Assembly (NCBI RefSeq): GCF_037975245.1 | Contig: NC_092577.1 | Span: 31,624,398-31,688,397 of the forward strand | DNA length: 64,000 bases | From: Apostichopus japonicus | Taxonomy: Eukaryota > Echinodermata > Holothuroidea > Aspidochirotida > Stichopodidae | Direction of reading: 5' to 3' | Shown: positions 45,150 to 58,484 of the stretch, piece after piece | Layout: every line of letters begins with the position of its first letter | How positions within the stretch are numbered: the stretch's first letter is position 1 | Position numbers and translations under genes: made by a program | Notes under the pieces: generated by a model | Told to the model about the DNA's origin: nothing | Database searches by the model: none | What the model saw: the letters and a program-made list of their open reading frames with translations, nothing else

Positions 45150-46870
45150 CAAAAGGGCTTGTCCATCATTCACTTCAATTGTAGACGTCTTGGTGCAAAA
45201 TTCTTCCCATTTAGAAAACTACTTTAGAGGAGTTAGACTATAATTTTGAGTTAATAGTAATGCGGGAGACATGGCTATAGATTTCGATTCAAGTCCTGTA
45301 ATTTACAATATATCTGGATATGACGTGTGTCATAAAGATCGTAATAATAGGCAGGTGGTGGTGGAGTACCTATTTACATCGATAACCGAATTATAAAGTT
45401 ATAGAAGACATACAAATGTGCAGAAAAAAAATTACAGAAAAAAATGACGTTGTAATACCGAAATTTGATGTTAGGAAATATTTTTGCGTCGTTGTTATAT
45501 TATTTTACGTAGCTGCTGTATACATTCATGTTGTTATTGCACATAACTATAACATCATTATACATCAAATCACGTCGTCGTCATTTGAATTTATATAGTC
45601 ATCAATGTAATAAACGTTGTTGATGTTTGATTTTGCCCTTTATGCGTTCCATAGAGAGGCGACCTAGTTCTGCAATCGATAAATTATCATGTGGTACTAT
45701 TGAAGAGATGTGCAGACACAAAGAAGTCCGATGTTTACTTATTTGATGACTTTAAAGGGTGTGAAGCCTCACGCAAAAAGAAACGTCTAATGCCGGTAAT
45801 CTGACCTAGTTTCGAATGAGGTGTAACAAATTAGTGTTAGACACCACCATCGATCCCAGAAAATACACACACACAGCTTGCTACCATCGGTAATTAGACA
45901 CTAGTGTACAGTCAGTACATACAGCTGCGGTCAATACCCACAGCACAGTGTACCAAACAATACAGCGATGGACATCTCAGGTCCAGCTAAAGATAACAAG
46001 GTATCACGTTTCATTACTGTACTGTCTGCATTTTGTAGCGACACGAACAAAACGTCAATTGCAAGCAACGGAAAGTTAACTTTTTCATATGGCCGCACGC
46101 GGTTTGGGGCGAGTCTTCAATGCCTTTAAGTGACCATATCGTTGCAGCTTTCAGTGTCATTGATAATAGTATGCCTACCCATATATAAGATTGATTGAGT
46201 AGGCCTATATTAACCAGGAAAAGAGGTGGTGCATCTATACGACATTATTCGATCAAAAGTTAAATCAGGAATATGAGACTCAGAGTATAGCCTGCACAGC
46301 CAATGACATAAGTTGGACTCATATGATAATTTCATCAACATTGTACTGTATAATGATGAATGTTGTCTGATGAGAAAAAATCCCCAGTTAAACGAAGTAA
46401 TAGAGATATGCTATGGATTACAACGAGTTTGAAAAATGCATGTCAAAAGGAAGAAAAACAAATGTACATGAAATTTCTTACCGATAATACAACGGTATAA
46501 AAACGTATACCGAAAAAAAAACTGAACTCTATTTTGAAATTCCGCAAGGAGCATGCAGTATTATACAACACTTCTGGAAATTCATAAAAGTAATACCAGG
46601 GAAACATATGGGAAGTTCTTAATGGTATCATCAATGAAAGACAAAGGAACAAAAATGATTTTCCTGGTACATTTATCGACAATGATATGGAAGTTAAAGA
46701 CAAAAACAATTGTAAGTGGTTTGAATACGTTTTTCACCAAGGTAGTTCCTGATTTAGCTGCAACTATATTCCAAAACAAACTAGTTCTATTTATGATTAT
46801 CTGTTGATGAGAATAATACTAGTTCTGTGTTTAATATTTGGATACCACTGAAACTGAAGTACTGGGTATT
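45150..46870 (+). pseudogene. Decayed LINE (non-LTR retrotransposon), endonuclease and linker remains
   Basis: 45150-45420 encodes, across frameshifts, ELDYNFELIVMRETWL followed by YNISGYDVCHKDRNN-like residues, the second half of an apurinic-type endonuclease domain (the -TWL and GYD..hkdR pattern). 46540-46860 encodes NTFFTKVVPDLAATI and downstream YDYL..NTSSVFNIW-like pieces, typical of the linker before the reverse transcriptase. The middle is interrupted by the TTAA-bounded MITE (45752-46129). No functional frame remains. Confidence 0.65.
45752..46129. mobile_element. TTAA-bounded MITE, copy 1
   Basis: Bounded by TTAA on both sides (45752-45755 and 46126-46129). The inverted ends agggtgtgaag and cttcaatgcct are imperfect. 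The interior includes cgtctaatgccggtaatctg, ggtaattagacactagtgta and tggccgcacgcggtttgggg. A second copy is at 54316-54730. TTAA targets suggest a piggyBac-type mover; the family is not proven. Confidence 0.7.
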
Positions 46871-46879
46871 GTTTAAATT

Positions 46880-48560
46880 TAAGCGACAAATCATATATTG
46901 ACTGTTATCGATATATGAATTATCATATCCCTTATTATCGAACCTTTCACCTATATTTGTTATAAGTATTTCTTTTACAGTGGGTTTTACAAAAAGCGAG
47001 CCAGGTTCTAAATGGCGATGCATCTTATATTTTAAACTGTGCAAATGAGAGACTATAAGTAACTAAAGAAGAAGCAAGAAAACCCTTTAAAACAAAGCCT
47101 ACTGATGGACGAAATGAATAGCCAACTTTAGAGACGATAACAAATTTTACAAGATGATATTTCTTGTGGAAACTCGATCCTGAGAGTATTTATAGCTTTA
47201 AGAGATAAATATTGATATAATATTTCATAATCATACTTACAGGTCGTGCTACTTTCAATCTGCATTAGCCGCATAAGCAAGACATACTGCAGGAATAACA
47301 GGTTCCTGAACGCGGTCCGTGTAAACATCATGTATGTGCTAATATATATAGCAAATAAACAGAGACGCATAAAATTAACCATGCTATAGTAGTACAGCAG
47401 TAACCGATCCGTTTGAAAGTTGACGTCTTACGAATATGTTACTATACCGCGTAGGTTATGAATGGCTTATGGCTATCGATTTACCGATGTTTCCGTGTAT
47501 GTGGGTGCGTATATGTGTTTAAATATATATTATTGAGTTTAATATATTTCAAATCTACGAGGTCTGGTTCAATACACTTCTAGTACGATTTAAAAAAAAA
47601 AGGAAACATGAACTTGAAGGGATTTCAAGACTGTACTTATGTTGTAAGTGAATCATCCCTGATTATATATACGAAGGGGGTGGGGAAGGGGGTGGGGGAG
47701 GTGGGGGATTTAATTAGAAAGATATATACTTATCATTGGCCACCTGGAAATCTGTTAATTTATTATTCAACAAAATAACTCATACCCTGAGGAATTGCCA
47801 AGTATATCTATAATAATAATCATAATAATCAGCTAAAGATGAAAAAAAAAAATATTTACTTATGAAAAATTCATGGTTAAAAGGTTTTGGTTTGAGCCTT
47901 ACCAATCTTAAATTGAGTAATACTCGGGTAGGTTCGATAAAATTGCCAAGACGTTACCATTTAAATAGAGATAAAATAAAACATAAAAAAATTGACCTAC
48001 AGAAATACAGGTTTCATTTACATAGATACAATAGATAACGGAACTCGTTGAATATTTCAGTTTCATCATCTATTTCGAACCAAGATTAAAGACTTAAATA
48101 TTTTGAATAAAAGAATAAATACATAAATAACTTAATCATAAAATGAGACGATTTAGATTCGATTAGAAGGTAACAAAGTAACTCCTTCAATCTAACATGA
48201 AAACTTATTTTTCCCTTTTTTTTTTGTCCATGAGGATTCACAAGAAATGTATAACATGAGCAGGCAAACTGTAGAAATCTTTGCAAAAAAATAAAAACAA
48301 ATGAAGTATCCAAATGTGACCTTTGACCTGCTGACAACACTAAAAGTACAGAAGAACAAGCAAAGAAAACATTTTATCATATTCAATAAAAAGTATAAAA
48401 GACGATACCCTATGGCAAGGCCAGCTGTTTGATGTATTACAATCAGAAATAGTAAAAATGGTATTAAAAAATTACTACAAAAGTCTTAATGTCCATACTT
48501 TATATGATATATAACTTTTAGCACACAGAAAGCTAAAATTCATTGCTATACAGCCAACAC
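46880..48560. other. Intergenic; includes paralogous block P2 (47125-47800)
   Basis: 47125-47800 is the diverged partner of 34680-36770. At 47343 it reads aatatatatagcaaataaac where P1 carries the palindrome. G-rich tract near 47685-47708. No gene recognised. Confidence 0.6.
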
Positions 48561-48567
48561 ACTGTGT

Positions 48568-48577
48568 TTTATTTATT
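48568..48577 (-). promoter_or_regulatory. Polyadenylation signals of the Mpv17 gene
   Basis: The plus-strand text ttttatttatt contains two overlapping AATAAA signals on the minus strand, about 250 bp after the proposed stop codon at 48823. Confidence 0.5.
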
Positions 48578-48822
48578 GTAAACTTTCTCTCAACCTTACT
48601 TGACATAACAGCCCAAAGGTTATCAAGATTGTCTTTATAAAAGTTTTAAAAATTCCCCTACTGCATGTGGAATCTGATTCATGGATAACAGGTACTTCAG
48701 AAGTGCATGAATGTCCATGATAAAAAGAGTTCTAATGCTCAGCGCTCTGAGCCCAGATAAATTAACATGTTCCACCGCACCTCTTCACATGAGTTAAAAT
48801 ACTCTTACGGTTGCCACGGTGA

Positions 48823-51800
48823 TCATGCGCTACTGCTGTTACCGCTGCTGTTGAATGTTTCAGGAATCTGTAAATTAAAGGAAAATGATCTGGATGGTCA
48901 ATAATCTTTCTCAAAAGATTTCGGAGGAACAAGCACATTTGTTTTCCTTTCTGAATTCCTATTGGTCTCATCACCCATATTCTTGTACTAACGATCACAA
49001 AATTTGCGTTTACTTTCTTTTCTATACTTTGTGCAGCTCACCTATTGTTCTTATAAACTCGTTTGTGCTGACACATTGTCTTCTTATATCCGCTTATGAA
49101 GGATATATTTTACTCCAAGAAATATCTTTCATTCTTTCCTACCAGTCTTTGCCCTCCTTGCATTCCTATTTTATTTTATTTCCGATGTTTTTATGATTAT
49201 TTATTATTTTAATTTTCACTTTGCGCTTATAAATTTTGTATTGATGCCCCTATTGTTCTGATTTTCTGTATCTCTATCAAATTGGTTTTCTTTTTGCCTC
49301 TTATGGATGATATCTTTTATCCTAAGAAAAACCTTTCGTTTTTCTCTACCAATTGTTTACCTGCGTTTTGTTCTTTAAAGTTAAAATTAAATTTAAATTA
49401 AAAATTATAAAATGATGGTATTATTACCTTCTGATCCGTTGGATTATTGGCCTTCCAACAGAGATAAGTATTCCAAAATATTGAAACGACATTGATCAGA
49501 ACTGGTCTGTGAAATAAAAATACAACAAAAGAGGTACTATACATTAACTTGCATTATAACAAAACAGTCACAGATGAAAATCAAGTTTCTTTTCAAAAAG
49601 AATACAAGCAAAAAAGAATTAAGTAAAAGTTAAAAGAACAGAAATAGTAATATGCAAAGACAAATAACTGTCCATCATATATTTATTCCTGTTAACATAA
49701 ATTGCTTTCATTCTGTTTTCCATTTCTTATTTTTGAGTACATCTAAGGGCACATGGCTGTATGCAATCAAATTTAAGAAGCACTATTTCCATTTATAATG
49801 CGAGACAAGTGTTCTCCTCACCGATGAGAAATGAATCCAGTAGCAGTTTAGGAGATATGCTTGTTTTGTTTAGACATGTAAGAAGTCGAATAAAAGCAGG
49901 GATGAGCCTGGGTTAAAAAAAATCACGAACTTTGCAAAAATTGCGGTAAAGGCTCCAGTTTGGGTATGCTACAGTGTGTTAGGATAATAGTTTTTGTCCC
50001 CGAGGTAGAAAAGAAATCACGGATATTCCGCGAATTCGCGGAAAAAGCTCATGCATGATAAAAGTCAGCTGGTTGAACTGGAAACAAATTGCACACAAGT
50101 TCCTGCAGAAGGCAGTGCACTGCACAGCATTTTAAAGGTGGGAGAGAGAGAGAGAGAGGGAGGAAGGGGGGATCCAAAATTCCTCTGACTGATTTAGGCA
50201 GGGGTGGAATATTAGTAGAGGGGAAGGCAATTCCCATGTAAGGGGGTTTTGGGGGTCATACCACATTTGCAAAAAAATGAAAATTTAGAATATCAAATGG
50301 TGAATTCTGAGGCCAAATTATAATATAAGGTTAGGGTTTTTATTAGATCTAAATGCAGGGCTAATAAAATGGAATGTTTTGTGTGAGTTTGAAACGGGTG
50401 TCCACCAATAGTTGGCTGAATGCCCCCCCCCCTCATAAAAAACAATCTGACTGTATGATGAACCATTCCCCCCCCCCCCCCCCCCTCCCTCTCTGCCTGG
50501 CCACCAGGCCCTTTCTGCATGCAGTGGCGCTAGGGGAGGATTCTAGACATTTTACTGTAATGGCCCCCAAATATAATGATCAGATGATAAGCAGTTTACT
50601 TGTCCTGGCCACATCCCTGTACATAAACATTACAAAGTAGTTCATCCGTACATTTTACCTCTACAGTGTACATGAAATGCAGAAAGGGAGATGTCCCATT
50701 GTTTTCATGACCAGAGCTCCATGAGTCTATAAATGTTTTTTTATGTTATGACTAATGAGAACTAAAACTCACCTATAATCTACAGGAAGGACATAAAAAT
50801 TGACAACTTGGACAGCAGGATAAATCTAGAGGTAACACAAGTAAAATGGATAATTTTTACAACTTTTAATTACTTGTACATCTGGTAAAAAAATCTCCAA
50901 ACATTACATCAAAATTATAAACTATCATGGGCTCTCATAGAGGGGTATTCTTAAAGCATAAAATATGATTTACAAAAGTAAAAGGAATTTGAAATAGCTT
51001 TATCATACACTCAAGTTACCAAAACCTACGCTCTTGAAATAACACTCGGTAATTGGACGATAATTAGAAGATAACACCTAAAAGGTATCAAAGACATAAA
51101 ACTTACCATATATGAAGTGAATAATGTAGGTAGAAAATCCTAGCGAGGAGAAAAATGAAAGAAAAATAAAAATATGAAAAGAAATAGATGGAAAATTTAC
51201 GAGAAATTAAAGAAATATCTCAAGAGAAGCATGTGATTGGTTTAAATATTTTGTTGCAAATTTTGAAAGGTTAAATAGAAGACTTTCAACGTTAGATCTC
51301 GTCTGGCTGTTTCTTCTGTTCCGACTGTACTCTCTTGCCATTGTCATGAGCTTTGTATATTGTGTTACTGCATGTTTTAAAATGTCTTATGTTTTCATAT
51401 TCTTACAATTATTTGATACTGTACGTTTAGGTTTTCATATTTTAATGTTTGTATCTCATATACTGTTTTAAAATGTCTTATGTTTTCATATTCTTACAAT
51501 TGTTTGATACTGTACGTTTTAGGTTTTCATATTTTAATGTTTGTATCTCATATCCTGTTTCATACGAGGATGCAATTACCCTCATGGTTTAATCAAGTTT
51601 ATCTAATCTAATCTAGATTGGAAGCCAAATATTACAGCAAGCATCCTTTAAATGATAAGGACAAGAATTTGGAAACTATTCAAATTCTACAACTTCCTAC
51701 ACTTCTACAGGTAAGAGAACGGTTGAGTGACGCAATCACACAGCTCATGAATAATTCAATAAAAGAAAGTCCTTTGCAATTGGAGCTTGAGGTTCATAAT

Positions 51801-54800
51801 TCTGTGGTATTGGGAAATAAATTTTCATACAGACATCTGTATGGCTTGTTAACAATTGCAACTCCTCCTACCCTTCCCCATCCCCGTCCCCAACCACAGC
51901 AAAGGGATTTCAAATTGGAAGGTTTGGTGACTGTTATTGTTAAGGATACTCACTGCTTTTAGTTGGGATTTTATCTGCGATCCTGTTCTGCCATTTCCCC
52001 AAGCTACGAAGGACATGAAACATGTTATCAGGACTGGAGCAAAAACAGCCTGAGGAGAGGAATACAAGAAAGTAAACAGGATGTGAAGGAAGACATGAGG
52101 ATACGAAGGTTAAGGAAGATAAATCTTCATGCCACTTTGTACAATCTACAATAAATACATATCAGAGGATGCACAGCCTGATAAAGAGGTGTGGCAGATT
52201 GAGCCCCCCCCCCCGGGCAGGCGGGATAAATTTAGGTGAACTTACACATGATGCTTATCCATGAAATGTTTTCTTTCCATTGAAATCCAAAAATGCTTCA
52301 ACCTCCCCTGTATTAGCTAGTCCCTTCTTAGTCTCCTCCTTCAATCTTTCAAACCAATGGTGTATCTACCCTTTCCCTCTCTACGTAGAGTATTTGACTA
52401 TTGACAAATCACCACCATTACGATCTCCCCTGCATATAGCAAATACCACCAGTCCCCTTTTTTGGCCAAAAATAGGGGAGATTGAATATTTACCTGAGTT
52501 GGTAATGCTAGCCATACTGAACACTCCCTCTGCACAAATTCATGATTAAACATACTGTGTATTATTTCAGTGGTCAAGCCAAACTTGTCTTCACACACAG
52601 AAAAGTAGTGCTGGCCATTAGAGCACTTGTGTTTACAATCATACAGGTGACTGGTCAATTAATTAGGTCCGCTCAAGGATGAATCCTAATGGCAGTATTT
52701 TGGAGTAGTTTAAGCTATCAAGTAACAATTATTAATGCTCAAGTGAATTTGAGGAGGACTGTTTTCCTATAGGCAGGCTTGACCGTCATGACAACTCAAA
52801 ATTTTTGATAAAAAGGCGACAAACTTTCTTACCTGATCAGTGATAACCTTGCACATGGGAACCAACTTCCCAGAACCTTTGTACAATCTATCTAGCACCT
52901 TGTACCAACTTATCATAGCTGGACCCTATGAGAAAACAGATGTACACCAAAACAAGAGAAAATATATATTAAAAGAATGTAGAAGCCATCTGGGCAAAGA
53001 AGAGAATGACAGGTAATCCGGATCAACAGTAATAAATCTGGTCAATGCTGAGGTCGGTTTTCAATTTTTGGGGGGGGGGGGGTGGGGGGTGGTGGGGCAA
53101 TGGTTGGAAATCACTACAGTCAATTTTAACAGCAAAAATGCAAATAATATTTAAGTAAATAGGGCAATTTTTCTCCTAAATTCCCTTTCTTCCTGCTCTC
53201 TGGATTGTATGAGATGAAACTACTGTAGGTGTTACTATTGATTGGCAGGGTATACAAGTTACTGTGCTATGGCTTGGTTAAATAGTGATTAGGGGTTAGA
53301 AAAGCTCACTTGGTTTAGGACAGCTTCTAATCCTTCAGTCAATCCTAGCCGATGATATCAGATCATATCACCAGAATATAAATCTTGTTGTACACTATTT
53401 CTTAGCATTCTTTCAGAATTTTTTCATAATCTCCCAACATCCTTTCTAAGTTTCAATGATTTGCTTAAGATAAAAGAATTATCTAAAGACAAAATATAAA
53501 AGAACACTCACAACAAAAAAAGCTCCGAACAAGGCCTGTCGAGATGTCCTTGCAAAGTCATGTCCCTTGATGCCCTTCTTTTCAACGACTTGCTGTGCTA
53601 AAATGTCACCGATGCCAATGAGAACACCTGACAAGATCGATATGTTGAGCAGAAATCAGTTCACAAAATGGAAAAGCCATGACAATTTAAAAATTAAAGG
53701 AATAAGCCGAAATTTTCATTTTGAAAAGAATATGGAGAGTGGGAGGAAGGGTGAAGGAAGGGGCTTGGAAGAGGGTTAACTTTTGTGAAATAAGTAATTT
53801 AAAATAACTAACATCACACACACTCCTGTACGTTAGTTTAGCTTAGTTAAGAGACCCAAGGATCAGGAAGCCTTACAGTAGCTTATTTGAGACCCTATCC
53901 TCTTTTAGATCTAGATGAACAATGGCCTATTTCAAGCTTTCTCTTTTCGATAAGTGTTCAGAGGATATGAAGCAGGGGAGTGAATTTGCTCCCATTCCTG
54001 CTCCCGGGACTACCATTTAATGTCCCCATCCGACGCACAAGGATGTATACCCCTGCATCTGACCACTTTCTCAAATACTGAGGTAGGCAAAGGCATCCCA
54101 TTCGACATCACTGCAGTGCAGCAGATAAACAAAGTTGTTTTAAAACCAAGTGAAGAATAGAAACAAACCCCTTTTTCAATGTTAACAGACCAGAAATACC
54201 AAATCTTCGGAAGACTTCGCACATCACCACTGCACTGCAGTGATTTTTGAATAGGTCAAGAGAATCTGGCGAAATTATGATCCTGGAACCTAAGGATTGT
54301 GAGGCATGGACACTCTTAAAAGGTGTGAAGACTCGCGCAAAAAGGAACGTCTAATGCTGGTAATTGACCTAGTTTCGAATGAGGTGTAACAGAAGTGTTA
54401 AACACCACCATCGATCCCAGAAAATACACACACAACTTGCTACCGTCGGTAATTAGACACTAGTGTACAGTCAGTACATATGGCTGCGGTCAATACCCAC
54501 AGCAGAGTAGACTGTAAAGAAAACAATTAAGGTATCACGTTTCATTACTGTCTGCATTTTGTCTGCATTTGTCAAATACTGTCACATATCACACACACAT
54601 ACATCATCACATACATCACATACTGTCTGCATTTTGTAGCGACACGAACAAAACGTCACTTGCAAGCAACAGAAAGTCAACTTTTTCAGATGGCCGCACG
54701 CGGTTTGGGGCGAGTCTTCAATGCCTTTAACCGCTGAACCAAGCCTTTGCATGCGTGTTTAATTCCATGCACTAATAATTTACAATATAACTGTAATACA

Positions 54801-54902
54801 ATTGACGCAATTAACTGTACCTGCAGTGAGCCCTTGGGCTTTGATTGGATGAGTGACAAGAAACCGCTGATAGGAACGCCACGCTAAGGTTATCTTTGAC
54901 AT
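48823..54902 (-). CDS. MPV17: Mpv17-family protein, complete, eight exons, 198 aa
   Basis: Small multi-pass protein of the Mpv17/PMP22 family; Mpv17 proper sits in the mitochondrial inner membrane and is needed for mitochondrial DNA maintenance. Exons (minus strand): 54902-54821, 53627-53512, 52925-52833, 52049-51954, 51139-51107, 50825-50773, 49506-49428, 48867-48823; all phases join, 597 nt. N-terminus MSKITLAWRSYQRFLVTHP; then GVLIGIGDILAQQVVEKKG, GPAMISWYKVLDRLYKGSGK, YPAVQVVNFYVLP-DYRP and the signature FWNTYLCWK. The last 14 residues (IPETFNSSGNSSSA) extend beyond the usual C-terminus, and that exon is the least certain. Closer to MPV17 than to PXMP2 or MPV17L2 by the PAVQ..NFY..P..YR and W..YLSW blocks. 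A paralog follows upstream at 60268-62188. Confidence 0.92.
49897..50057. mobile_element. 161-bp MITE in Mpv17 intron, copy 1
   Basis: The ends cagggatgagc and gctcatgcatg are imperfect inverted repeats; the direct repeat ataaaag lies at 49890-49896 and 50058-50064. The interior (cacgaactttgcaaaaattg ... ttttgtccccgaggtagaaa) matches 59187-59319. Confidence 0.7.
51300..51615 (+). mobile_element. LINE 3'-end fragment with TCTAA tail, in Mpv17 intron
   Basis: Ends ggtttaatcaagtttatcta followed by atctaatctag, the tail pattern of CR1/L2-like non-LTR elements. Within it a ~92-bp segment (ttaaaatgtcttatgttttc ... tttgtatctcatat) is present twice in tandem at about 51377-51468 and 51469-51561. Confidence 0.55.
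54316..54730. mobile_element. TTAA-bounded MITE, copy 2, in Mpv17 intron 1
   Basis: TTAA at 54316-54319 and 54727-54730, starting aaggtgtgaagactcgcgc and ending gcgagtcttcaatgcct. Against copy 1 at 45752 it has an internal ACATAC-like expansion and a repeated tgtctgcattttg. The ends are better preserved inverted repeats than those of copy 1. Confidence 0.75.
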
Positions 54903-54909
54903 GTTGGTA

Positions 54910-57900
54910 TCGGTTTAATTGTCACTTGAAACAGACAAACAAAGAAGACACTGGCTAGCATTTATACATCACTAATACTGTTAGGTTTATAATCTTGTGT
55001 AGTCTTCCAAAATAGAAACAGCACTGTTTGGCCAGAAAACCTATGGAATGAAAGAAATCAAAGAACATTGCTCTTGAAGTTGAAATGTTTTGCACCCAGG
55101 TGTGATGTCATAGAAGCTGATAAACCACCTTTACATGTGGCTTCTTAAAACTTTACATCTAATTTCATACTCAGTCAAATTGGAATACATCACAATATGA
55201 TCATAGCTCAGTCATTGACATACATATTGTTAACTTCACATCCTGTTTGGGCAAAGTCGGAGCTCTATCAAATCTAAGGTAGAAAATTATATAGTGCCAA
55301 AATAAAGGGGAAAAAACAGTAGTTTTTCAGTGTGCAATATGACATCACACCTGTTTGATTCATATTCATATAAGGTACAATCTGTGACAATATTAATTTA
55401 ATTACCAATATCTATATATGCTATGTACTGTACAGTAGGAACTGCTGGCAACCTTTCCTCTGGATGATCCTTTTGAATAGCTACAGCAGGTCCAGAACCT
55501 AACTTAACATACATTAGATACTTTCCCCTTTCATATACCTAAGTCCAAAGGCAAGCTAGGGGATAACCCTCAGATTCGAAAAACAACCTTTAGTTTTAAA
55601 TAAGAACTACTGTATACTAGTTGCACTAACTTGCTTTGACCGTCGTACAGTCGTGTTAGCCTCGCTGAATCGGTAACAACAATGTCATGTACTGTACGAC
55701 TGTGCGCAGTTTGCTCTAGTAAGTGACGAGGTTATATCGGTAACCCCGAGCTTTATTGCAAAAGGGCGATAAAAGTTTCATTAAGCAAATGAACTGATTA
55801 AATTGATTCTAAAATGATTACTTCTTGATCTGAAAATACTTACGTGTCAAAAAGTCTTTGTTGTGAATAAATAGTGCAAGAATAGCAGTTATGCAACCTT
55901 CAAAGATGAGGACAAGGTAGCATGTAACTTCTACAAAGTTTCTAATGTGTGTTCCGTACACGAACCCAAATACCGACTATGATTTTTGTGATCCATCGTT
56001 ACTGATTCCAAAATCCAAAGGTTTCAAAATATATTACAGTAAGTTAATTCTGACACGTTACAAAATATGATGAATTGTTTTCTGTGGTAGTAATATGCTT
56101 GCAGTTTTATTGGGGGTAATACCCCGCCCCCCCCCCAAAAAAACCCTTTTGATGAAGTGGCAATAGAAACCAATTACATGCATATTTACTTTCCAACAAA
56201 ACGGATCCTCTGTGCTCCCCATAAACGTGGCACCATTAAATGACATAACGTTGGGAAAGGGCACACCTCGTTCATGAAAAGGGGCACTTTTGAGGAAGAT
56301 AATCACAGGTTGATTGTGTAGGCCTTCAGATCTTCACAATATCTTTATAAATGTATAATACAACCATGACCATTGGTTACTGTAGTTGATCAAAGAGTGT
56401 ACACCAGAATCAGAACCATGTTGTTGCCTATACTTCTGGGGGAGGTTTCGCCATTCACCATCCCCTCCCCCACCTCTCCACCACCCCCAAAAGAAAATCA
56501 AGGGCAATTCGCATCTACCGACAGACTATTACGAACAATTCCTAGTATAAAATGCATAGCTATATAACATGTAGGTCTATATAAGGGTAAATTAAACAGT
56601 TGAAAATTATTCAACATTCTTTCAAAAGTTAGTGCAAAAAAAGAGTAACATCTTGTATCTAAGCACCCCCCATTTGTACAAACATTTTTGAGGTCCCCTC
56701 CCACAGGGCAACACAACTTCAACTGGTTGCATTTAATGTCATGTTTTACGTAAAAACACCAAACTCCAGCCTGAGAAAAGGACAATTGTAAAATATAACA
56801 AAATATGTTATTTTCTTTATTTATTGATGATACCCATAATAAAATATGACAGTGTGAATAAAATAGTACACAAAACTGAATATAAGTTGATACAAGCAAC
56901 TCTGGTAGAGTAACTGAGGATTTAAGTAATTAATACAACATTATTTGCAGCATACTAGTACAAGTTATAATTACCTTACACAAAATTCTCACTACTATAC
57001 TCTGATTAATATTATCATATAAAACAAGGGAAATATTACAATAATTCAGACCATTTTTTGCATGCATAGGTGTAAGTTATTTCCGTGAAAATGTTGGCAA
57101 TAAAGTGATATCGTTTTGGGCATTACATGCAATGGAAATATTTATATTTATATATTAAAATTTGTATTGCTATGTATTTTTTTTAAATTAAATTCCTACT
57201 TGTTTTTAGGAGCTGAACATTTTATTCTTCAAGTTAAAAACCAAAACAGAATATATTCCCTATATGTTTAAAGAGAATGGTTTACATATTAATGCTTTCT
57301 TTTGTGCCATCCATTCATAAATAATTTAATTTCTTATGTATTAATAACTTTATAAATCTTTACATTCCACTGAGGAAACATAATTAACTATCTGGCCATA
57401 ATTTATGAAACATGCAAGTTCATTTTCAACCAAACCCTGACCTAATATGAGAAGGTATTACGATGAGTTACAGACTAGACAATTTACTTTTATCACATTT
57501 ATTCCCCCTCCCTGCCCTTTCCACACCACCCGACCAACCCCGTCTTCTTTGCAACATCATTGAAAAACCCAATGTTTAAGACATGACTCCCTCAAGGCCC
57601 GCCCATCCCCCACCCAACTCCTTAGCTCCCAACAGCATTTCCTTTTACACCTGCCTTTTATTTTCCCTCAGAATTAAACCAAAACTTTTTTAACCCTTAA
57701 CATAAACTGTACCAAAGATGAACAGCCATTCTAAGGGGGTGATGTAACCCCTAATAATGGCCTCTCTCTGCCCTCCACCGAAGACCAGATCTATTTTCAT
57801 TTCTTTAATATGATTGACCCCTCCAAGACTTGGAACATCTTTTTTATATTATGTTTCTTACTCTGTCCAAAACAAAACTTATAATTCCTGAATCAGTTTA

Positions 57901-58070
57901 CAAAGCTAGATAATATGTGTCAATATTAAGAACTAAAAGTACGGCTTTGTTGCAGCAACAAGTCAAGGTTTCAAAAAAATTACAATTTAATACAATTAAA
58001 GACTTTCCAGCTTATCATATTAAACTCTGTCAGCTTTTATCTGTTCCGTTGGAATCATGACACATGTCTT
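54910..58070. other. Between the Mpv17 gene pair; no further gene recognised
   Basis: Contains the promoter region of the complete Mpv17 gene just right of 54902, a short inverted motif (cgtcgtacagtcg / tgtacgactgtg) near 55640-55710, C runs near 56124-56137, and C/T-rich sequence near 57500-57620. The 133-codon frame at 56899-56498 is Cys-containing but matches nothing known. Confidence 0.35.
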
Positions 58071-58073
58071 TAT

Positions 58074-58117
58074 GGTATCATCAGGGAGTTGTTATGGAAA
58101 CAACTCCCTGGTATCAT
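58074..58117. mobile_element. 28-bp micro-hairpin insertion with 8-bp direct repeats
   Basis: ggtatcat (58074-58081) | cagggagttgtt-atgga-aacaactccct (58082-58109) | ggtatcat (58110-58117). Taking 7-bp repeats instead gives a symmetric 29-bp hairpin with 12-bp arms. Same architecture as the inserts at 7570 and 44945. Confidence 0.75.
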
Positions 58118-58484
58118 GTTCAAATATAGAGCTGCAGAAGCTGCAAAATCCCCTGCAGCATGGCTGCATGACTCAATACCAAACAACAGACGTCAATCAA
58201 CAGTGCCTATTGTGTGAAACTAAGTTATATGTCACCGAGACAAAGCTCAATGAAGCTGAACAAGTAGTCGGAGGTTTCAACTCGTTTATTGCACACGTGG
58301 CTCAACAGGACCATGTGAAAAAATCGTTACCGGGCAAAACCAACCGCACAACAAACTGCGGTGTACAAGGGTTTACTGCGGCTTTCTGGGGTTTACGCCA
58401 GCTTTATACTAATGGTCTGCTAAAGTAGCACATGCGACGCCTCTCTGAACCAGGAGAGGAATGAAGCATATGTACCTCACATAA

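Noticed and set aside
56498-56899. 133-codon minus-strand frame with several Cys
   Set aside because: No domain pattern, no splice partners; left as intergenic.
58057-58428. 123-codon plus-strand frame, possible gag-like or LTR content
   Set aside because: Contains the micro-hairpin insertion in its first third and shows no zinc knuckle or other motif.
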